Source: Curtobacterium sp. MCJR17_020
Lineage (GTDB): Bacteria; Actinomycetota; Actinomycetes; Actinomycetales; Microbacteriaceae
Assembly: GCF_003234365.2 (NCBI RefSeq)
Contig: NZ_CP126260.1
Span: forward strand, 806,001 to 870,000
Reading direction: 5' to 3'
Length of the DNA stretch: 64,000 nt
Shown here: in pieces, positions 42,232 to 50,473 of the stretch
Layout: each line of letters starts with the position of its first letter
Position numbering within the stretch: the first letter of the stretch is position 1
Made by a program: the position numbers and the translations under genes
Notes under the pieces: model-generated
Database searches by the model: none
Seen by the model: the letters and a program-made list of their open reading frames with translations, nothing else
What the model was told of the DNA's origin: nothing

Positions 42232-42618
42232 TCAGTGCTCCTTGACGAGCGCCTCGACGTTGTTGCCGTCGGGGTCGCTCACGAACGCCGCGTAGGCGCG
42301 GTACTCGGGCCAGTACCGAGGCTCGTGGCGCGAGAGTCCGCCGGACGCGACGGCCGCCCGGTGGAACGCATCGACCTCGGTGCGGCTCGACGCCTCGAAC
42401 GCCAGGTGCAGACCACGGGTCACCGTCGCCGTCGTGGGTGCGGTCTCGAGTGAGACGCTCGGGGTGTCCTGGCCGGTGGTCCAGTACTCCGCGATGGACT
42501 CGGTGCGGTAGCCCGCCTCGACCCCCAGTGGCGCGAGTGCCGCCGTGTAGAAGGCCTCGCTCGCGGCGAAGTCGCTGGCGAAGACCCCGAGGTGGTGGAT
42601 GAGGCGACGGTTCGGCAC
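42232..42618 (-). CDS. VOC-superfamily (glyoxalase-like) protein
   Basis: 128 residues, one glyoxalase/bleomycin-resistance domain: LIHHLGVFASDFAASEAFYTAAL (metal His near 8), HLAFEAS, and FVSDPDGNNVEALVKEH with the conserved DPDGN and final Glu. Members include isomerases, dioxygenases and drug-binding proteins. Start GTG 42618. The following 42619-42755 contains no supported gene. Confidence 0.88.
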   Translation of the reverse strand: MPNRRLIHHLGVFASDFAASEAFYTAALAPLGVEAGYRTESIAEYWTTGQDTPSVSLETAPTTATVTRGLHLAFEASSRTEVDAFHRAAVASGGLSRHEPRYWPEYRAYAAFVSDPDGNNVEALVKEH

Positions 42619-42755
42619 GCCTCGAACCTAGCCGCCCACGGAGGGACCGGCCGGGTCACGAACGGGTCGACGGTCCCTTCTGCCGCGCAGGCGTCGAGGA
42701 GCTTCCCGACCGCCGTGGCCGTCGAGTCCCACGAGGCTGCGACGGCGTCCCGCCG

Positions 42756-43787
42756 TCAGGACGCCGCCGTGATCGTGGCCCGGGCCGTGTCGATGACCCG
42801 CATCACGCCGACGACATCGTCGTGCGTGTGCACCGGCGACTCGATCCGCCCCTCGGCCGCGAAGGACGCGAGTGCGGTGGCCTGGTAGGCGAGCCCGTCA
42901 TGCAGCACCTCGAGTCGCTGGTCCGTCCAGGTCGCGGACTCCGACGCCGCGAAGTTCCCACGAACCGCGGTGATCGACGAGGGCCCGAAGAACGGGCTGC
43001 CGATGTCGATGCGTCCCTCGGTGCCGACGACCGAGGCTCGCACGGGCAGCGCGGTCTCGAGCGACGTCGACAGCATCGACCGGGCTCCGCCCGCGTACGA
43101 GAGCAGCAGGTCGGCGCGCACGTCGACGCCGCCCGGACCGCTCGCCCCTTCGACCAGCACGCGGTCGGGGGAGCCGAGCACCGAGGCGGCGAACGAGATC
43201 GGGTAGACACCGGCGTCCAGCAGCGCGCCGCCGCCGAGCTCGGGCGCCCACAGGCGGTGCCCCGGGTCGTACGGCATCACGAACCCGAAGTCGGCGGTCA
43301 CGAGCCGGACGGTGCCGATCGTGCCGTCGGTGAGCAGTCGCCGCATGATGTCCGACTGCGGCAGGTACCGCGTCCACATCGCCTCCATGACGAGCACGCC
43401 GGCGGCCCGTCCCGCACCGGTGACCTCCTGCGCCTCGGCAGCGGACATCGCGATCGGCTTCTCGATCAGGACGTGCTTGCCGGCGGCGATCGCAGCGAGG
43501 GCCTGCTCGCGGTGCAGCGGGTGCGGGGTGGCGACGTAGACGACGTCGACCTCGGCGTCGGTCACGAGCGCCTCGACACTCGACACGGTCCGGTCGATGC
43601 CGTGCGCTGCGGCGAACGCGCTGGTCTTCGCGGCGTCACGGGCGGTCACGGCGACCGCGCGCTGCGGCGTGTGCCGGTGGATCGCGGTGACGAACTTACC
43701 GGCGATGCCGGTGCCGATCACGCCCCACCGCAGGGCCGGCACGGCGTCGGGGTCGGGCAGGACCGGGGTGGGCAGCGTCAGGGTCAT
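42756..43787 (-). CDS. Gfo/Idh/MocA-family sugar dehydrogenase (regulon member 1)
   Basis: 343 residues. RWGVIGTGIAGKFVTAI (Rossmann, near 20-36), VDVVYVATPHPLHREQALAAI, HVLIEKPIAMS (EKP near 108), MEAMWTRYLPQ and LGGGALLDAGVYPISFA (near 185-200). The same order and spacing occur in the 343-residue protein at 46408, so they are paralogues of the 1,5-anhydro-D-fructose/D-xylose dehydrogenase branch. ATG 43787 has a GAGAGGA ribosome site, and an operator of the LacI regulator lies 20 bp upstream. Confidence 0.92.
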   Translation of the reverse strand: MTLTLPTPVLPDPDAVPALRWGVIGTGIAGKFVTAIHRHTPQRAVAVTARDAAKTSAFAAAHGIDRTVSSVEALVTDAEVDVVYVATPHPLHREQALAAIAAGKHVLIEKPIAMSAAEAQEVTGAGRAAGVLVMEAMWTRYLPQSDIMRRLLTDGTIGTVRLVTADFGFVMPYDPGHRLWAPELGGGALLDAGVYPISFAASVLGSPDRVLVEGASGPGGVDVRADLLLSYAGGARSMLSTSLETALPVRASVVGTEGRIDIGSPFFGPSSITAVRGNFAASESATWTDQRLEVLHDGLAYQATALASFAAEGRIESPVHTHDDVVGVMRVIDTARATITAAS

Positions 43788-43806
43788 CGTCGTCCTCTCG
43801 CAGGGA

Positions 43807-43820
43807 TTGGCTCGTGCCAT
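43807..43820. promoter_or_regulatory. LacI operator site 1 (TTGGCTCGTGCCAT)
   Basis: In the 72-bp divergent region between the dehydrogenase and the LacI-family gene. TGGC and GCCA arms flank TCGT. Shares 12-13 of 14 positions with the sites at 46307, 46340 (less well) and 51429. Confidence 0.65.
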
Positions 43821-43859
43821 CCCAGCCTACGTGTCCTTCGCACGTGCCAGACTGGTCCG

Positions 43860-44900
43860 GTGACGACGGGGATCGACGACCTGCCGGAGCGGCGCTCCAC
43901 CGGTGGCCGCCTGCCGACGATGCGTGACGTCGCCGAGCACGTCGGGATGTCCCGGCAGCTCGTCTCGCTCGTGCTCCGCGGTGCGCCCGGTCCCAGCGCC
44001 GAGTCCCGCGACCGGATCCTCGCCGCGGCCGCTGAGCTCGGCTACCGTCCGCACACCTCGGCCCGGCTGCTCCGCGAAGGCCGCACGCGGCTCATCGGTG
44101 CGGTCTTCAGCATGCGCAACCCGTTCCAGGTCCGGTTCGTCGAACGGCTCTTCGCCCGTGCCGCCGAGCAGGGCTTCGGTGTCGCCCTCGGGCCCGCCGG
44201 CGCAGAGCGCTCCACGGACCAGGTGGTGGCCGACCTGCTCGGTGAACGCGTCGAGGCCCTCGTCGTGTTCAACCCCGACCCCGACGCGACCGCGCTCGAG
44301 CAGGCGAGCCGCCTCGTGCCGGTCGTGCTCCTCGGCGAGTGGACGGACGCCCCGTACGCCGACAACGTGCACGTGGACGAGGCCGGTGGACTCCGCGCCG
44401 CGGTCGAGCACCTGGTCGGTCTCGGTCACCGCCGCATCGCCTACGTCGGTGGCGAGGACGGGCTGGTCGGCCTCGATCGTGCGACCGCCTACCGTGCCGC
44501 GATGCAGGGCGCCGGACTCGCAGCCGAGACCGACGTCGTCCCCAGCGGCTTCAGCGAAGAGGGTGGCGCCGCGGCCGCCCGCACGCTCGTCGCCCGCGAC
44601 ACCCTGCCCACCGCCGTGGTCTGCTGTGGTGACCAGTGCGCCACGGGCCTGCTCGCCGTCTTCGCGCAGCACGGGGTCGACGTGCCGCGGCGGGTGTCGG
44701 TGGTCGGCTTCGACGACAGCTACCTCGCGTCGCTCAGCTACCACCGCCTGACGTCGGTGCACCAGGACGTCGAAGCGACGGTGGATGCAGCGCTCGCCGC
44801 CGTGCTCGACCGGACCTCGGGCGGCGGTGGCGAGCGTCGTCGTGTCGCGACACCGACCCGCTTCGTGGTGCGTGCGTCGACGGGTCCTGCCGAGCGCTGA
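43860..44900 (+). CDS. LacI-family regulator of the sugar-oxidation regulon
   Basis: 346 residues. HTH LPTMRDVAEHVGMSRQLVSLVL at about 18-39 and hinge DRILAAAAELGYRPHTSARLL, then the sensor fold (IGAVFSMRNPFQVRF, VEALVVFNPDPDA, LVGLGHRRIAYVGGEDGLVGLDRATAYRAAM, RVSVVGFDDSYLASLSYHRLTSV). The SLVLRG hinge-side helix differs from the usual SxVLNG. GTG 43860 is likely leaderless (CAGACT 6 bp upstream). Four operator-like sites in this region mark its probable targets. Convergent with the MFS gene across a strong terminator. Confidence 0.92.
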   Translation: MTTGIDDLPERRSTGGRLPTMRDVAEHVGMSRQLVSLVLRGAPGPSAESRDRILAAAAELGYRPHTSARLLREGRTRLIGAVFSMRNPFQVRFVERLFARAAEQGFGVALGPAGAERSTDQVVADLLGERVEALVVFNPDPDATALEQASRLVPVVLLGEWTDAPYADNVHVDEAGGLRAAVEHLVGLGHRRIAYVGGEDGLVGLDRATAYRAAMQGAGLAAETDVVPSGFSEEGGAAAARTLVARDTLPTAVVCCGDQCATGLLAVFAQHGVDVPRRVSVVGFDDSYLASLSYHRLTSVHQDVEATVDAALAAVLDRTSGGGGERRRVATPTRFVVRASTGPAER

Positions 44901-44915
44901 GCGTCGAGCGTCGAG

Positions 44916-44963
44916 CCGGAACGACGTGGTGGAGGTCGTGCGACGTCGACCACGTCGTTCCGG
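44916..44963. terminator. bidirectional terminator, LacI/MFS
   Basis: CCGGAACGACGTGGT (44916-44930) and ACCACGTCGTTCCGG (44949-44963) form a perfect 15-bp stem with an 18-base loop between two convergent genes. Confidence 0.82.
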
Positions 44964-44980
44964 GTCGGGGTGGCTGCCGC

Positions 44981-46243
44981 TCAGCGCACGCTGCGGATCG
45001 GGATCACGACGAGTGCGCCGACGAGTGCCACGATGCCGGCGCCCCAGAGCAGCACCGGGTAGTTGTCACCAGCGCCGACCCCGAGCAGCAAGGCACCGAG
45101 GGCCGGCGCGAAGGACTGCGGCAGGGAGTTCGCGATGTTCATGACGCCGAGGTCCTTGCCGGGCTTGTCCTTGTCGGGCAGGACGTCGACCACCAGGGCG
45201 TTGTCGACGGCCACGTAGATGCCGTAGGCGAAGCCCATGATCACCTCGGCGACGTAGAACACGGTGACGTCCTGCGCGTAGACGAGCACGACGAGGCCCA
45301 CGCCGAAGAGCAGGGTCGAGCCGCCGACGAAGACCTTGCGGCGGCGCAGCCGGTCGGACAGCCAGCCGGAGAACGCCGTGCCGATCATGAGCGCGATCGT
45401 GTAGAGCAGGACACCGAACGCCACTGCCGAGGTGGCGCGTTGCGCGGTCATGCCGAGGTGGTCCTGCATGTAGAACAGCCGGAACGTCGTGAACAGGAAC
45501 GTGGCGAGGATGATCAGGAACCGCGACCACCACGCCAGACCGTAGTCGCGGTGCGTGATCGGGTTCGTCCAGAAGGTCTGCACGATCGTGAGCCACGAGA
45601 ACGGCTTCGGTCGGACCTCGGGGATGCGGTCGGGGGTGACGAACGCGTACACCAGCACGCAGAGCACGCCGAGGACGCCGGGCAGGATGAACAGCAGCGG
45701 CAGGTTCTCGACCAGCAGGACGGCGGCGTAGGTGCCGGCGAGCACGGCGAGGTTCTGCGCCAGCCCGATCACGCTCGATGCCCGGCCGCGTTGCAGCTCG
45801 GGGACGTTGTCCGCCCAGCTGGCCATCATCGCCGAGTACGCGGCGTTCGACCCGAGCTGGCAGACGATCCACGCCACGGTGAGCATGCCGACGTTCGGCG
45901 AGGAGGCCACCATGGCGAGTCCGCCGAGCAGCACCAGGATGCCGGCGAGCAGCCACGGGCGCCGCCGCCCCCACCGCGTCCGGGTTCGATCACTCAGGGC
46001 GCCGAACAGCGGGTTGCCGAAGATCGCGCCGAGTGATCCGAGCGGCAGCGCGACGGCGATCACCGAGGCGGGGTCGTCCGGGTTCAGCGCCTGGGCCTTC
46101 AGCTGCATGCTGACGTAGACCGGCGACAGGATCGCCACGTAGATGCCGAACTGCGCCAGTCCGAGGGCGGTCAGGTACCAGTTGCTGACGTGGTTGGTCG
46201 GGGTGGCGGTGGTGAACGGGTGCGCCGGCAGCCTTGTCGACAT
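44981..46243 (-). CDS. MFS transporter, sugar/glycoside (GPH or SLC45-like)
   Basis: 420 residues, 12 predicted helices. Loop 2-3 motif LFGALSDRTRTRWGRRRPWLL (near 78-98) is the R-RRP variant of motif A typical of glycoside-pentoside-hexuronide and sucrose-type porters; its mirror is SGWLSDRLRRRKVFVGG in the second half. Divergent from the operon starting at 46408, sharing operators 2 and 3. Likely brings in the substrate for the dehydrogenases. Confidence 0.9.
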   Translation of the reverse strand: MSTRLPAHPFTTATPTNHVSNWYLTALGLAQFGIYVAILSPVYVSMQLKAQALNPDDPASVIAVALPLGSLGAIFGNPLFGALSDRTRTRWGRRRPWLLAGILVLLGGLAMVASSPNVGMLTVAWIVCQLGSNAAYSAMMASWADNVPELQRGRASSVIGLAQNLAVLAGTYAAVLLVENLPLLFILPGVLGVLCVLVYAFVTPDRIPEVRPKPFSWLTIVQTFWTNPITHRDYGLAWWSRFLIILATFLFTTFRLFYMQDHLGMTAQRATSAVAFGVLLYTIALMIGTAFSGWLSDRLRRRKVFVGGSTLLFGVGLVVLVYAQDVTVFYVAEVIMGFAYGIYVAVDNALVVDVLPDKDKPGKDLGVMNIANSLPQSFAPALGALLLGVGAGDNYPVLLWGAGIVALVGALVVIPIRSVR

Positions 46244-46306
46244 CGACTCCTCCTCGGGTCGTGTGCACGTCGTCCGGTCGGAAACCCGGTCATCGGTGAC
46301 GCGTGT

Positions 46307-46320
46307 TTGGCTCGTGCTAA
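46307..46320. promoter_or_regulatory. LacI operator site 2 (TTGGCTCGTGCTAA)
   Basis: Lies 64 bp before the MFS ATG. Differs from the consensus TTGGCTCGTGCCAA at one base. With site 3, 33 bp away (three helical turns), it could allow cooperative binding or looping between two tetrameric or dimeric heads. Confidence 0.7.
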
Positions 46321-46339
46321 CCTGACGACGTCGGCGATG

Positions 46340-46353
46340 TTATCTCGTGCCAA
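46340..46353. promoter_or_regulatory. LacI operator site 3 (TTATCTCGTGCCAA)
   Basis: Lies 55 bp before the ATG of the + strand operon and matches the consensus in 12 of 14 positions, with the better half at the right. Confidence 0.6.
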
Positions 46354-46407
46354 GCACAAACGCCACCGCCCGACGACGAACCACGGAACCGCGAGCACTG
46401 GAGCACG

Positions 46408-47439
46408 ATGATCCCCACCGCCCTGCCCGAACCCGAGCTCTTCACGACGGCGTCCGGTGATCCGTCCCTCGGCTGGGGGATCGTCGGACCCGGCTGGATC
46501 GCCGGCGAGTTCGCCACCGCGGTGCGCGCTTCGACCGCCCAGCGCATCGTCGCCGTCGCGTCCCGGTCACTGCCCCGCGCATCCGCGTTCGCTGCCGAGC
46601 ACGGGATCGAGGCGGCCGTCGAGGGTGTCGACGCCCTCGTCGCCCGGCCCGACGTCGACGTGGTCTACATCGCGACACCGCAGAGCGAGCACGCCGCGGT
46701 GGCCCTGGCAGCGATCGCCGCCGGCAAGCACGTGCTCATCGAGAAGCCCTTCACCGTCACGGCTGCCGAGGCCCGCACCGTCGTCGACGCCGCACGCGCC
46801 GCCGGGGTGTTCGCGATGGAGGGCATGTGGAGCCGGTACCTGCCGCAGGCCTCGGTGCTCCGGACCCTGCTGGCGGACGGAGCGCTCGGCGAGGTGCGCA
46901 GCGTGCTCGCCGACCACGGCCAGGCGATCCCGTTCGGCCCGGACCACCGGCTGTTCCGTCCGGAGCTCGGCGGGGGAGCGCTGCTCGACCTCGGCATCTA
47001 CGCCGTGCAGTTCGCCTCGATGGTGCTCGGCGCACCGCAGCGGGTGACGGCTCGCGGGCGTCTGACCGAGTCGGGCGTCGACGCCTCCGGCTCGCTCGTC
47101 CTCGAACACGGCGCCGCCCAGGCCGTCCTGCACACGACCATCGCCGCGCGGACGCCGACGACCGCGTCCATCGCCGGCACCGAGGGCACGATCGCCTTCG
47201 CCGGGCCGTTCTACAACCCGACGACCTTCACGATCTCGGCCGCCGCGCACGGATCGCCCGTCCTGCACTGGGATGACCCGACACCGCTGCGGGGCTTCGC
47301 CGCCCTGGCGTGGGAGGCCACTGCCCTGGCACGCTTCGTCGGCGAGGGGCGGACGGAGTCCCCGCTGCACACCCTCGACGAGACGATCTCGATCCTCGAG
47401 ACCATCGACACCGCCCGCGCGCAGATCGCCGCGGGCTGA
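46408..47439 (+). CDS. Gfo/Idh/MocA-family sugar dehydrogenase (regulon member 2)
   Basis: 343 residues. GWGIVGPGWIAGEFATAV (Rossmann), DVDVVYIATPQSEHAAVAL, KHVLIEKPFTV (EKP), EGMWSRYLPQASVLR, FGPDHRLFRPELGGGALLDLG. Close paralogue of the gene at 42756. First of a four-gene operon. The GxGxxA motif reads GPGWIA, allowed in this family. GGAG 10 bp before ATG 46408. Confidence 0.92.
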   Translation: MIPTALPEPELFTTASGDPSLGWGIVGPGWIAGEFATAVRASTAQRIVAVASRSLPRASAFAAEHGIEAAVEGVDALVARPDVDVVYIATPQSEHAAVALAAIAAGKHVLIEKPFTVTAAEARTVVDAARAAGVFAMEGMWSRYLPQASVLRTLLADGALGEVRSVLADHGQAIPFGPDHRLFRPELGGGALLDLGIYAVQFASMVLGAPQRVTARGRLTESGVDASGSLVLEHGAAQAVLHTTIAARTPTTASIAGTEGTIAFAGPFYNPTTFTISAAAHGSPVLHWDDPTPLRGFAALAWEATALARFVGEGRTESPLHTLDETISILETIDTARAQIAAG

Positions 47440-47452
47440 GCAGGAGACGACG

Positions 47453-47917
47453 ATGTCCGACCTCATCACCACCCTCGAACAGCAGGAGCGCGACCTCGTG
47501 CTCGACGCCTTCACCCACGACGACGCCTGGGAGCTGGGTTCCCTGATCCGCGGCATCGCCCACGAGGCCGGCCACGCCGTCGGCATCGACATCCGACGTC
47601 CCGGCCTCGGGCTGTTCCGCGCCGCCACCCCGGGAATCACCCCGGACCAGCACGTCTGGATCGACCGCAAGGCCGCGGTGGTGCTCCGGATGGAGCAGTC
47701 GAGTGCCCTCGTCGACGCCCGGTTGTCCGCCGCCGGGGTCGATCCCGCTGCGATCGGATGGCTCGGCGCCGAGTACGCCGTGACCGGAGGGTCGTTCCCG
47801 ATCCGGGTCCGCGGAGCCGGGGTGGTCGCCGCGGCGACGGCGTCCGGGCTGTCCTCGACGGAGGACCATGACCTCGTCGTCGCCGGCCTCCGTGCGTTCC
47901 TCGAGGAGCGCCGGTGA
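47453..47917 (+). CDS. UPF0303 / haem-degrading-domain (HbpS-like) protein
   Basis: 154 residues of the GlcG/HbpS-related UPF0303 family: VLDAFTHDDAWELGSLI, AHEAGHAVGIDIRRPGLGLF, DQHVWIDRKAAVVLRMEQSS, AEYAVTGGSFPIRV. Despite the database nickname, many members sit in sugar operons and have no proven haem role. Ribosome site AGGAGACG. It is held between two dehydrogenases and overlaps the second by GTGA (47914-47917), so it is likely an accessory to sugar oxidation. Confidence 0.85.
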   Translation: MSDLITTLEQQERDLVLDAFTHDDAWELGSLIRGIAHEAGHAVGIDIRRPGLGLFRAATPGITPDQHVWIDRKAAVVLRMEQSSALVDARLSAAGVDPAAIGWLGAEYAVTGGSFPIRVRGAGVVAAATASGLSSTEDHDLVVAGLRAFLEERR

Positions 47918-49068
47918 CCGCACTCCGCGTCGCCGTGATCGGGACGGGCATGATCGCGGACGCGCACGTCCGGGCGGCCCGTGACGCCGGCGCGGTCGTC
48001 GGCGGGGTGCTCGGCTCGTCGGCGTCGCGATCCCGGCAGGCCGCCGAACGGTGGGGCGTGCCGGCCGGGTACGCGTCCGTCGACGAACTGATCGCGGACC
48101 GGCCGGACGTCGTCCACGTCTGCACGCCGAACGACACCCACGTCGACTACGCCCTGGCCGCCACGGCGGCCGGGCTGCACACCGTCGTCGAGAAGCCGGT
48201 CGCGATGACGCTCCCGGACGCCCGACGGCTCGCCGAGGCCGTGCACGCCGCCGGCACGGTGAGCACGGTCCCCTACGTCTACCGGTACCACCCGATGGTC
48301 CGGGAGCTCCGTGCCCGGGTCGCCGCCGGCACTCTCGGCCGGGTGCTGACCCTGCACGGCTCGTACCTGCAGGACTGGATGGTGTCGCCGGACGCCTCGA
48401 CGTGGCGGGTCGACCCGGAGCGGGGCGGGCCGTCGCGGGCGTTCGCGGACATCGGGACGCACTGGACCGACCTGGCCGAGTTCATCACCGGAACTCGGTT
48501 CACGGAGTTGACCGCCCGGACGTCGATCGCCTACCCCGAGCGCCCCGATCCCACCTCCGCCGGTGCATCGTTCGGCGGAAGCGGAAGCGCTACCGGCGCC
48601 GGCGCGGGCACCGGCACCGTCCCGGTCCGCACCGAGGACACCGCCGTCGTGACCTTCGCCACCGCCGACGGCACCCTGGCCAACACCGTGGTCTCGCAGG
48701 TTGCGGCCGGCCGGAAGAACCGCCTGTGGATCGAGGTCGACGGCTCGCAGGGTTCAGCCGTGTTCGACCAGGAGCACCCCGAGTCCGTGTGGTTCGGCGG
48801 CGAGCACGGTTCCACGACGGTGCACCGGGCCGAGGGGCCCGTATCCGCCGACCAGGCGCGGCTCAACCGGACACCGGCCGGGCACTCGCAGGGCTGGACG
48901 GACGCCTTCGCGGCGTTCTGCGCCGACACCTACGCCGCGGTCCGTGGCGAGACACCCGAGGGACTCCCCACCGTCGAGGACGGCGTCCGCTCGCTCGAGG
49001 TCGTCGACGCCGTCCTGCGCGGAGCCGCGACCGGACGGTGGACGAGCACCAGCACGGAGGAACGATGA
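47914..49068 (+). CDS. Gfo/Idh/MocA-family sugar dehydrogenase (regulon member 3)
   Basis: 384 residues, from a different branch than the other two. VAVIGTGMIADAHVRAA (6-22), HVCTPNDTHVDYALAA, HTVVEKPVAMT (EKP near 92), VPYVYRYHPMVRELRA, RAFADIGTHWTDLAEFITG (near 170-188) and VSQVAAGRKNRLWIEVDGS. Residues about 215-232 form a Gly/Ser/Ala/Thr-rich insert (FGGSGSATGAGAGTGT) in an external loop. GTG 47914 overlaps the previous stop; own stop overlaps the isomerase start (ATGA). Confidence 0.92.
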   Translation: MTALRVAVIGTGMIADAHVRAARDAGAVVGGVLGSSASRSRQAAERWGVPAGYASVDELIADRPDVVHVCTPNDTHVDYALAATAAGLHTVVEKPVAMTLPDARRLAEAVHAAGTVSTVPYVYRYHPMVRELRARVAAGTLGRVLTLHGSYLQDWMVSPDASTWRVDPERGGPSRAFADIGTHWTDLAEFITGTRFTELTARTSIAYPERPDPTSAGASFGGSGSATGAGAGTGTVPVRTEDTAVVTFATADGTLANTVVSQVAAGRKNRLWIEVDGSQGSAVFDQEHPESVWFGGEHGSTTVHRAEGPVSADQARLNRTPAGHSQGWTDAFAAFCADTYAAVRGETPEGLPTVEDGVRSLEVVDAVLRGAATGRWTSTSTEER

Positions 49069-50078
49069 GCACCACCACCAACCCCGTCACCCTGTTCACC
49101 GGGCAGTGGGCCGACCTGCCCTTCGAGGAGGTCGCCCGCCTGGCCGCGGAGTGGGGCTACGACGGCCTCGAGATCGCAGCGTCCGGCGACCACCTCGACC
49201 TCGCTCGCGCGGACGAGGACGACGCCTACCTGCGCAGCCGGCTCGAGGTCCTCGACCGCCACGGCCTCGGGGTGTGGGCAATCTCGAACCACCTCGCAGG
49301 GCAAGCCGTCTGCGACGACCCGATCGACTTCCGCCACCGCGCGATCCTGCGCGACGCCGTGTGGGGCGACGGTGACGGCGAGGGAGTCCGGCAGCGCGCC
49401 GCCGCCGACATGCAGCGTGCGGCCCGTGTGGCGCGGAAGATGGGCGTCGACACCGTCGTCGGGTTCACCGGGTCGAGCATCTGGCAGTACGTCGCGATGT
49501 TCCCGCCCGTCGGGCAGGACGTCATCGACGCCGGCTACCAGGACTTCGCGGACCGGTGGAACCCGATCCTCGACGTGTTCGACGCCGAGGGCGTCCGCTT
49601 CGCCCACGAGGTCCACCCATCCGAGATCGCGTACGACCACTGGACGAGCGTGCGTGCCCTCGAGGCGATCGACCACCGCTCGGCCTTCGGGTTCAACTGG
49701 GACCCGTCGCACATGGCGTGGCAGGGCATCGACACCGTCGGCTTCATCACCGACTTCGCGGACCGCATCCACCACGTCGACTGCAAGGACACCCGCATCC
49801 GTCCTGCGTCGGGCCGGCAGGGCATCCTCGGATCGCACCTGCCGTGGGGCGACCCACGCCGCGGATGGGACTTCGTCTCGACCGGGCACGGGGACACCCC
49901 GTGGGAGGACGCGTTCCGCGCACTCCGGCACATCGGCTACGCCGGCCCGATCTCCGTCGAGTGGGAGGACGCCGGCATGGACCGCCTGCACGGCGCCGCC
50001 GAGGCGGCCGCGTTCGTCCGCGCCCTGCTCTGGCCGCAGCCGCAGGCTGCGTTCGACGCCGCCTTCAGCAACCAGTAG
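49065..50078 (+). CDS. sugar phosphate isomerase/epimerase-type TIM-barrel protein
   Basis: 337 residues of the xylose-isomerase-like (AP endonuclease 2) family. VTLFTGQWADLPFEEVARLAAEWGYDGLEIA at the N terminus, VVGFTGSSIW, FAHEVHPSEIAYD (metal Glu near 185), GFNWDPSHMAWQGID (near 222), HHVDCKDTRIRP (metal His/Asp near 248) and GPISVEWEDAGMD (final Glu). In E. coli ycj-type and C-glycoside systems, homologues act on 3-keto sugars made by Gfo/Idh/MocA enzymes, which fits this operon. Last gene; a 26-bp-arm hairpin follows. Confidence 0.9.
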   Translation: MSTTTNPVTLFTGQWADLPFEEVARLAAEWGYDGLEIAASGDHLDLARADEDDAYLRSRLEVLDRHGLGVWAISNHLAGQAVCDDPIDFRHRAILRDAVWGDGDGEGVRQRAAADMQRAARVARKMGVDTVVGFTGSSIWQYVAMFPPVGQDVIDAGYQDFADRWNPILDVFDAEGVRFAHEVHPSEIAYDHWTSVRALEAIDHRSAFGFNWDPSHMAWQGIDTVGFITDFADRIHHVDCKDTRIRPASGRQGILGSHLPWGDPRRGWDFVSTGHGDTPWEDAFRALRHIGYAGPISVEWEDAGMDRLHGAAEAAAFVRALLWPQPQAAFDAAFSNQ

Positions 50079-50094
50079 CGGTGGTCGTCACCGC

Positions 50095-50146
50095 GTGACG
50101 GACGGGAGGCCCGGTGCCAGCTGGCACCGCGCCTCCCGTCCGTCAC
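50095..50146. terminator. bidirectional terminator, GGACGGGAGGC family (longest copy)
   Basis: Arms 50095-50120 and 50121-50146 are complementary at 25 of 26 positions, centred on CAGCTG. It separates the dehydrogenase/isomerase operon from the convergent Dabb gene. Confidence 0.85.
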
Positions 50147-50173
50147 CTGGTCGCGTTCGCGACCCGCACCCGC

Positions 50174-50473
50174 TCAGGCGGGCAGCGGCACGAAGTCGAA
50201 CTCCTGGAACGACGCGACCTCGTCCGCCCAACGGGTGGCGACGAAGCGTTGGTGCGCGGGGTGTGCGTCGTACGCCGAGTAGGTGTCCTGGTCGGCGAAC
50301 ACCATCGAGAACTGGAACCGGAAGTCGCTCTGCGTGGACACCTGGCGCGACACCGTGAAGTCCTGCACGCCGGGGATCGCCGGCAGGGTGTCGCGGGCGG
50401 TCTCGAGGAACGCGGCCTCGTGCGGGGATCCCGCGGCGTGGACGAGCGTGAAGCAGACGGTGTGGACGATCAT
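50174..50473 (-). CDS. stress-responsive A/B barrel (Dabb) protein
   Basis: 99 residues, one Dabb domain: IVHTVCFTLVHAAG at the N terminus, IPGVQDFTVSRQV, FRFQFSMVFADQDTYSAYDAHPAHQRFV, then a final strand. Dabb proteins are small dimeric ferredoxin-fold enzymes or binding proteins; several act in sugar or aromatic pathways. ATG 50473 overlaps the TolB-like gene's stop (ATGA), so the two form one operon. Confidence 0.9.
   Translation of the reverse strand: MIVHTVCFTLVHAAGSPHEAAFLETARDTLPAIPGVQDFTVSRQVSTQSDFRFQFSMVFADQDTYSAYDAHPAHQRFVATRWADEVASFQEFDFVPLPA

Noticed and set aside
42619..42755. possible gene fragment between VOC and dehydrogenase genes
   Set aside because: A minus-strand frame reads through but has no family signal and no start; could be drift of an old gene. 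Not enough to annotate.
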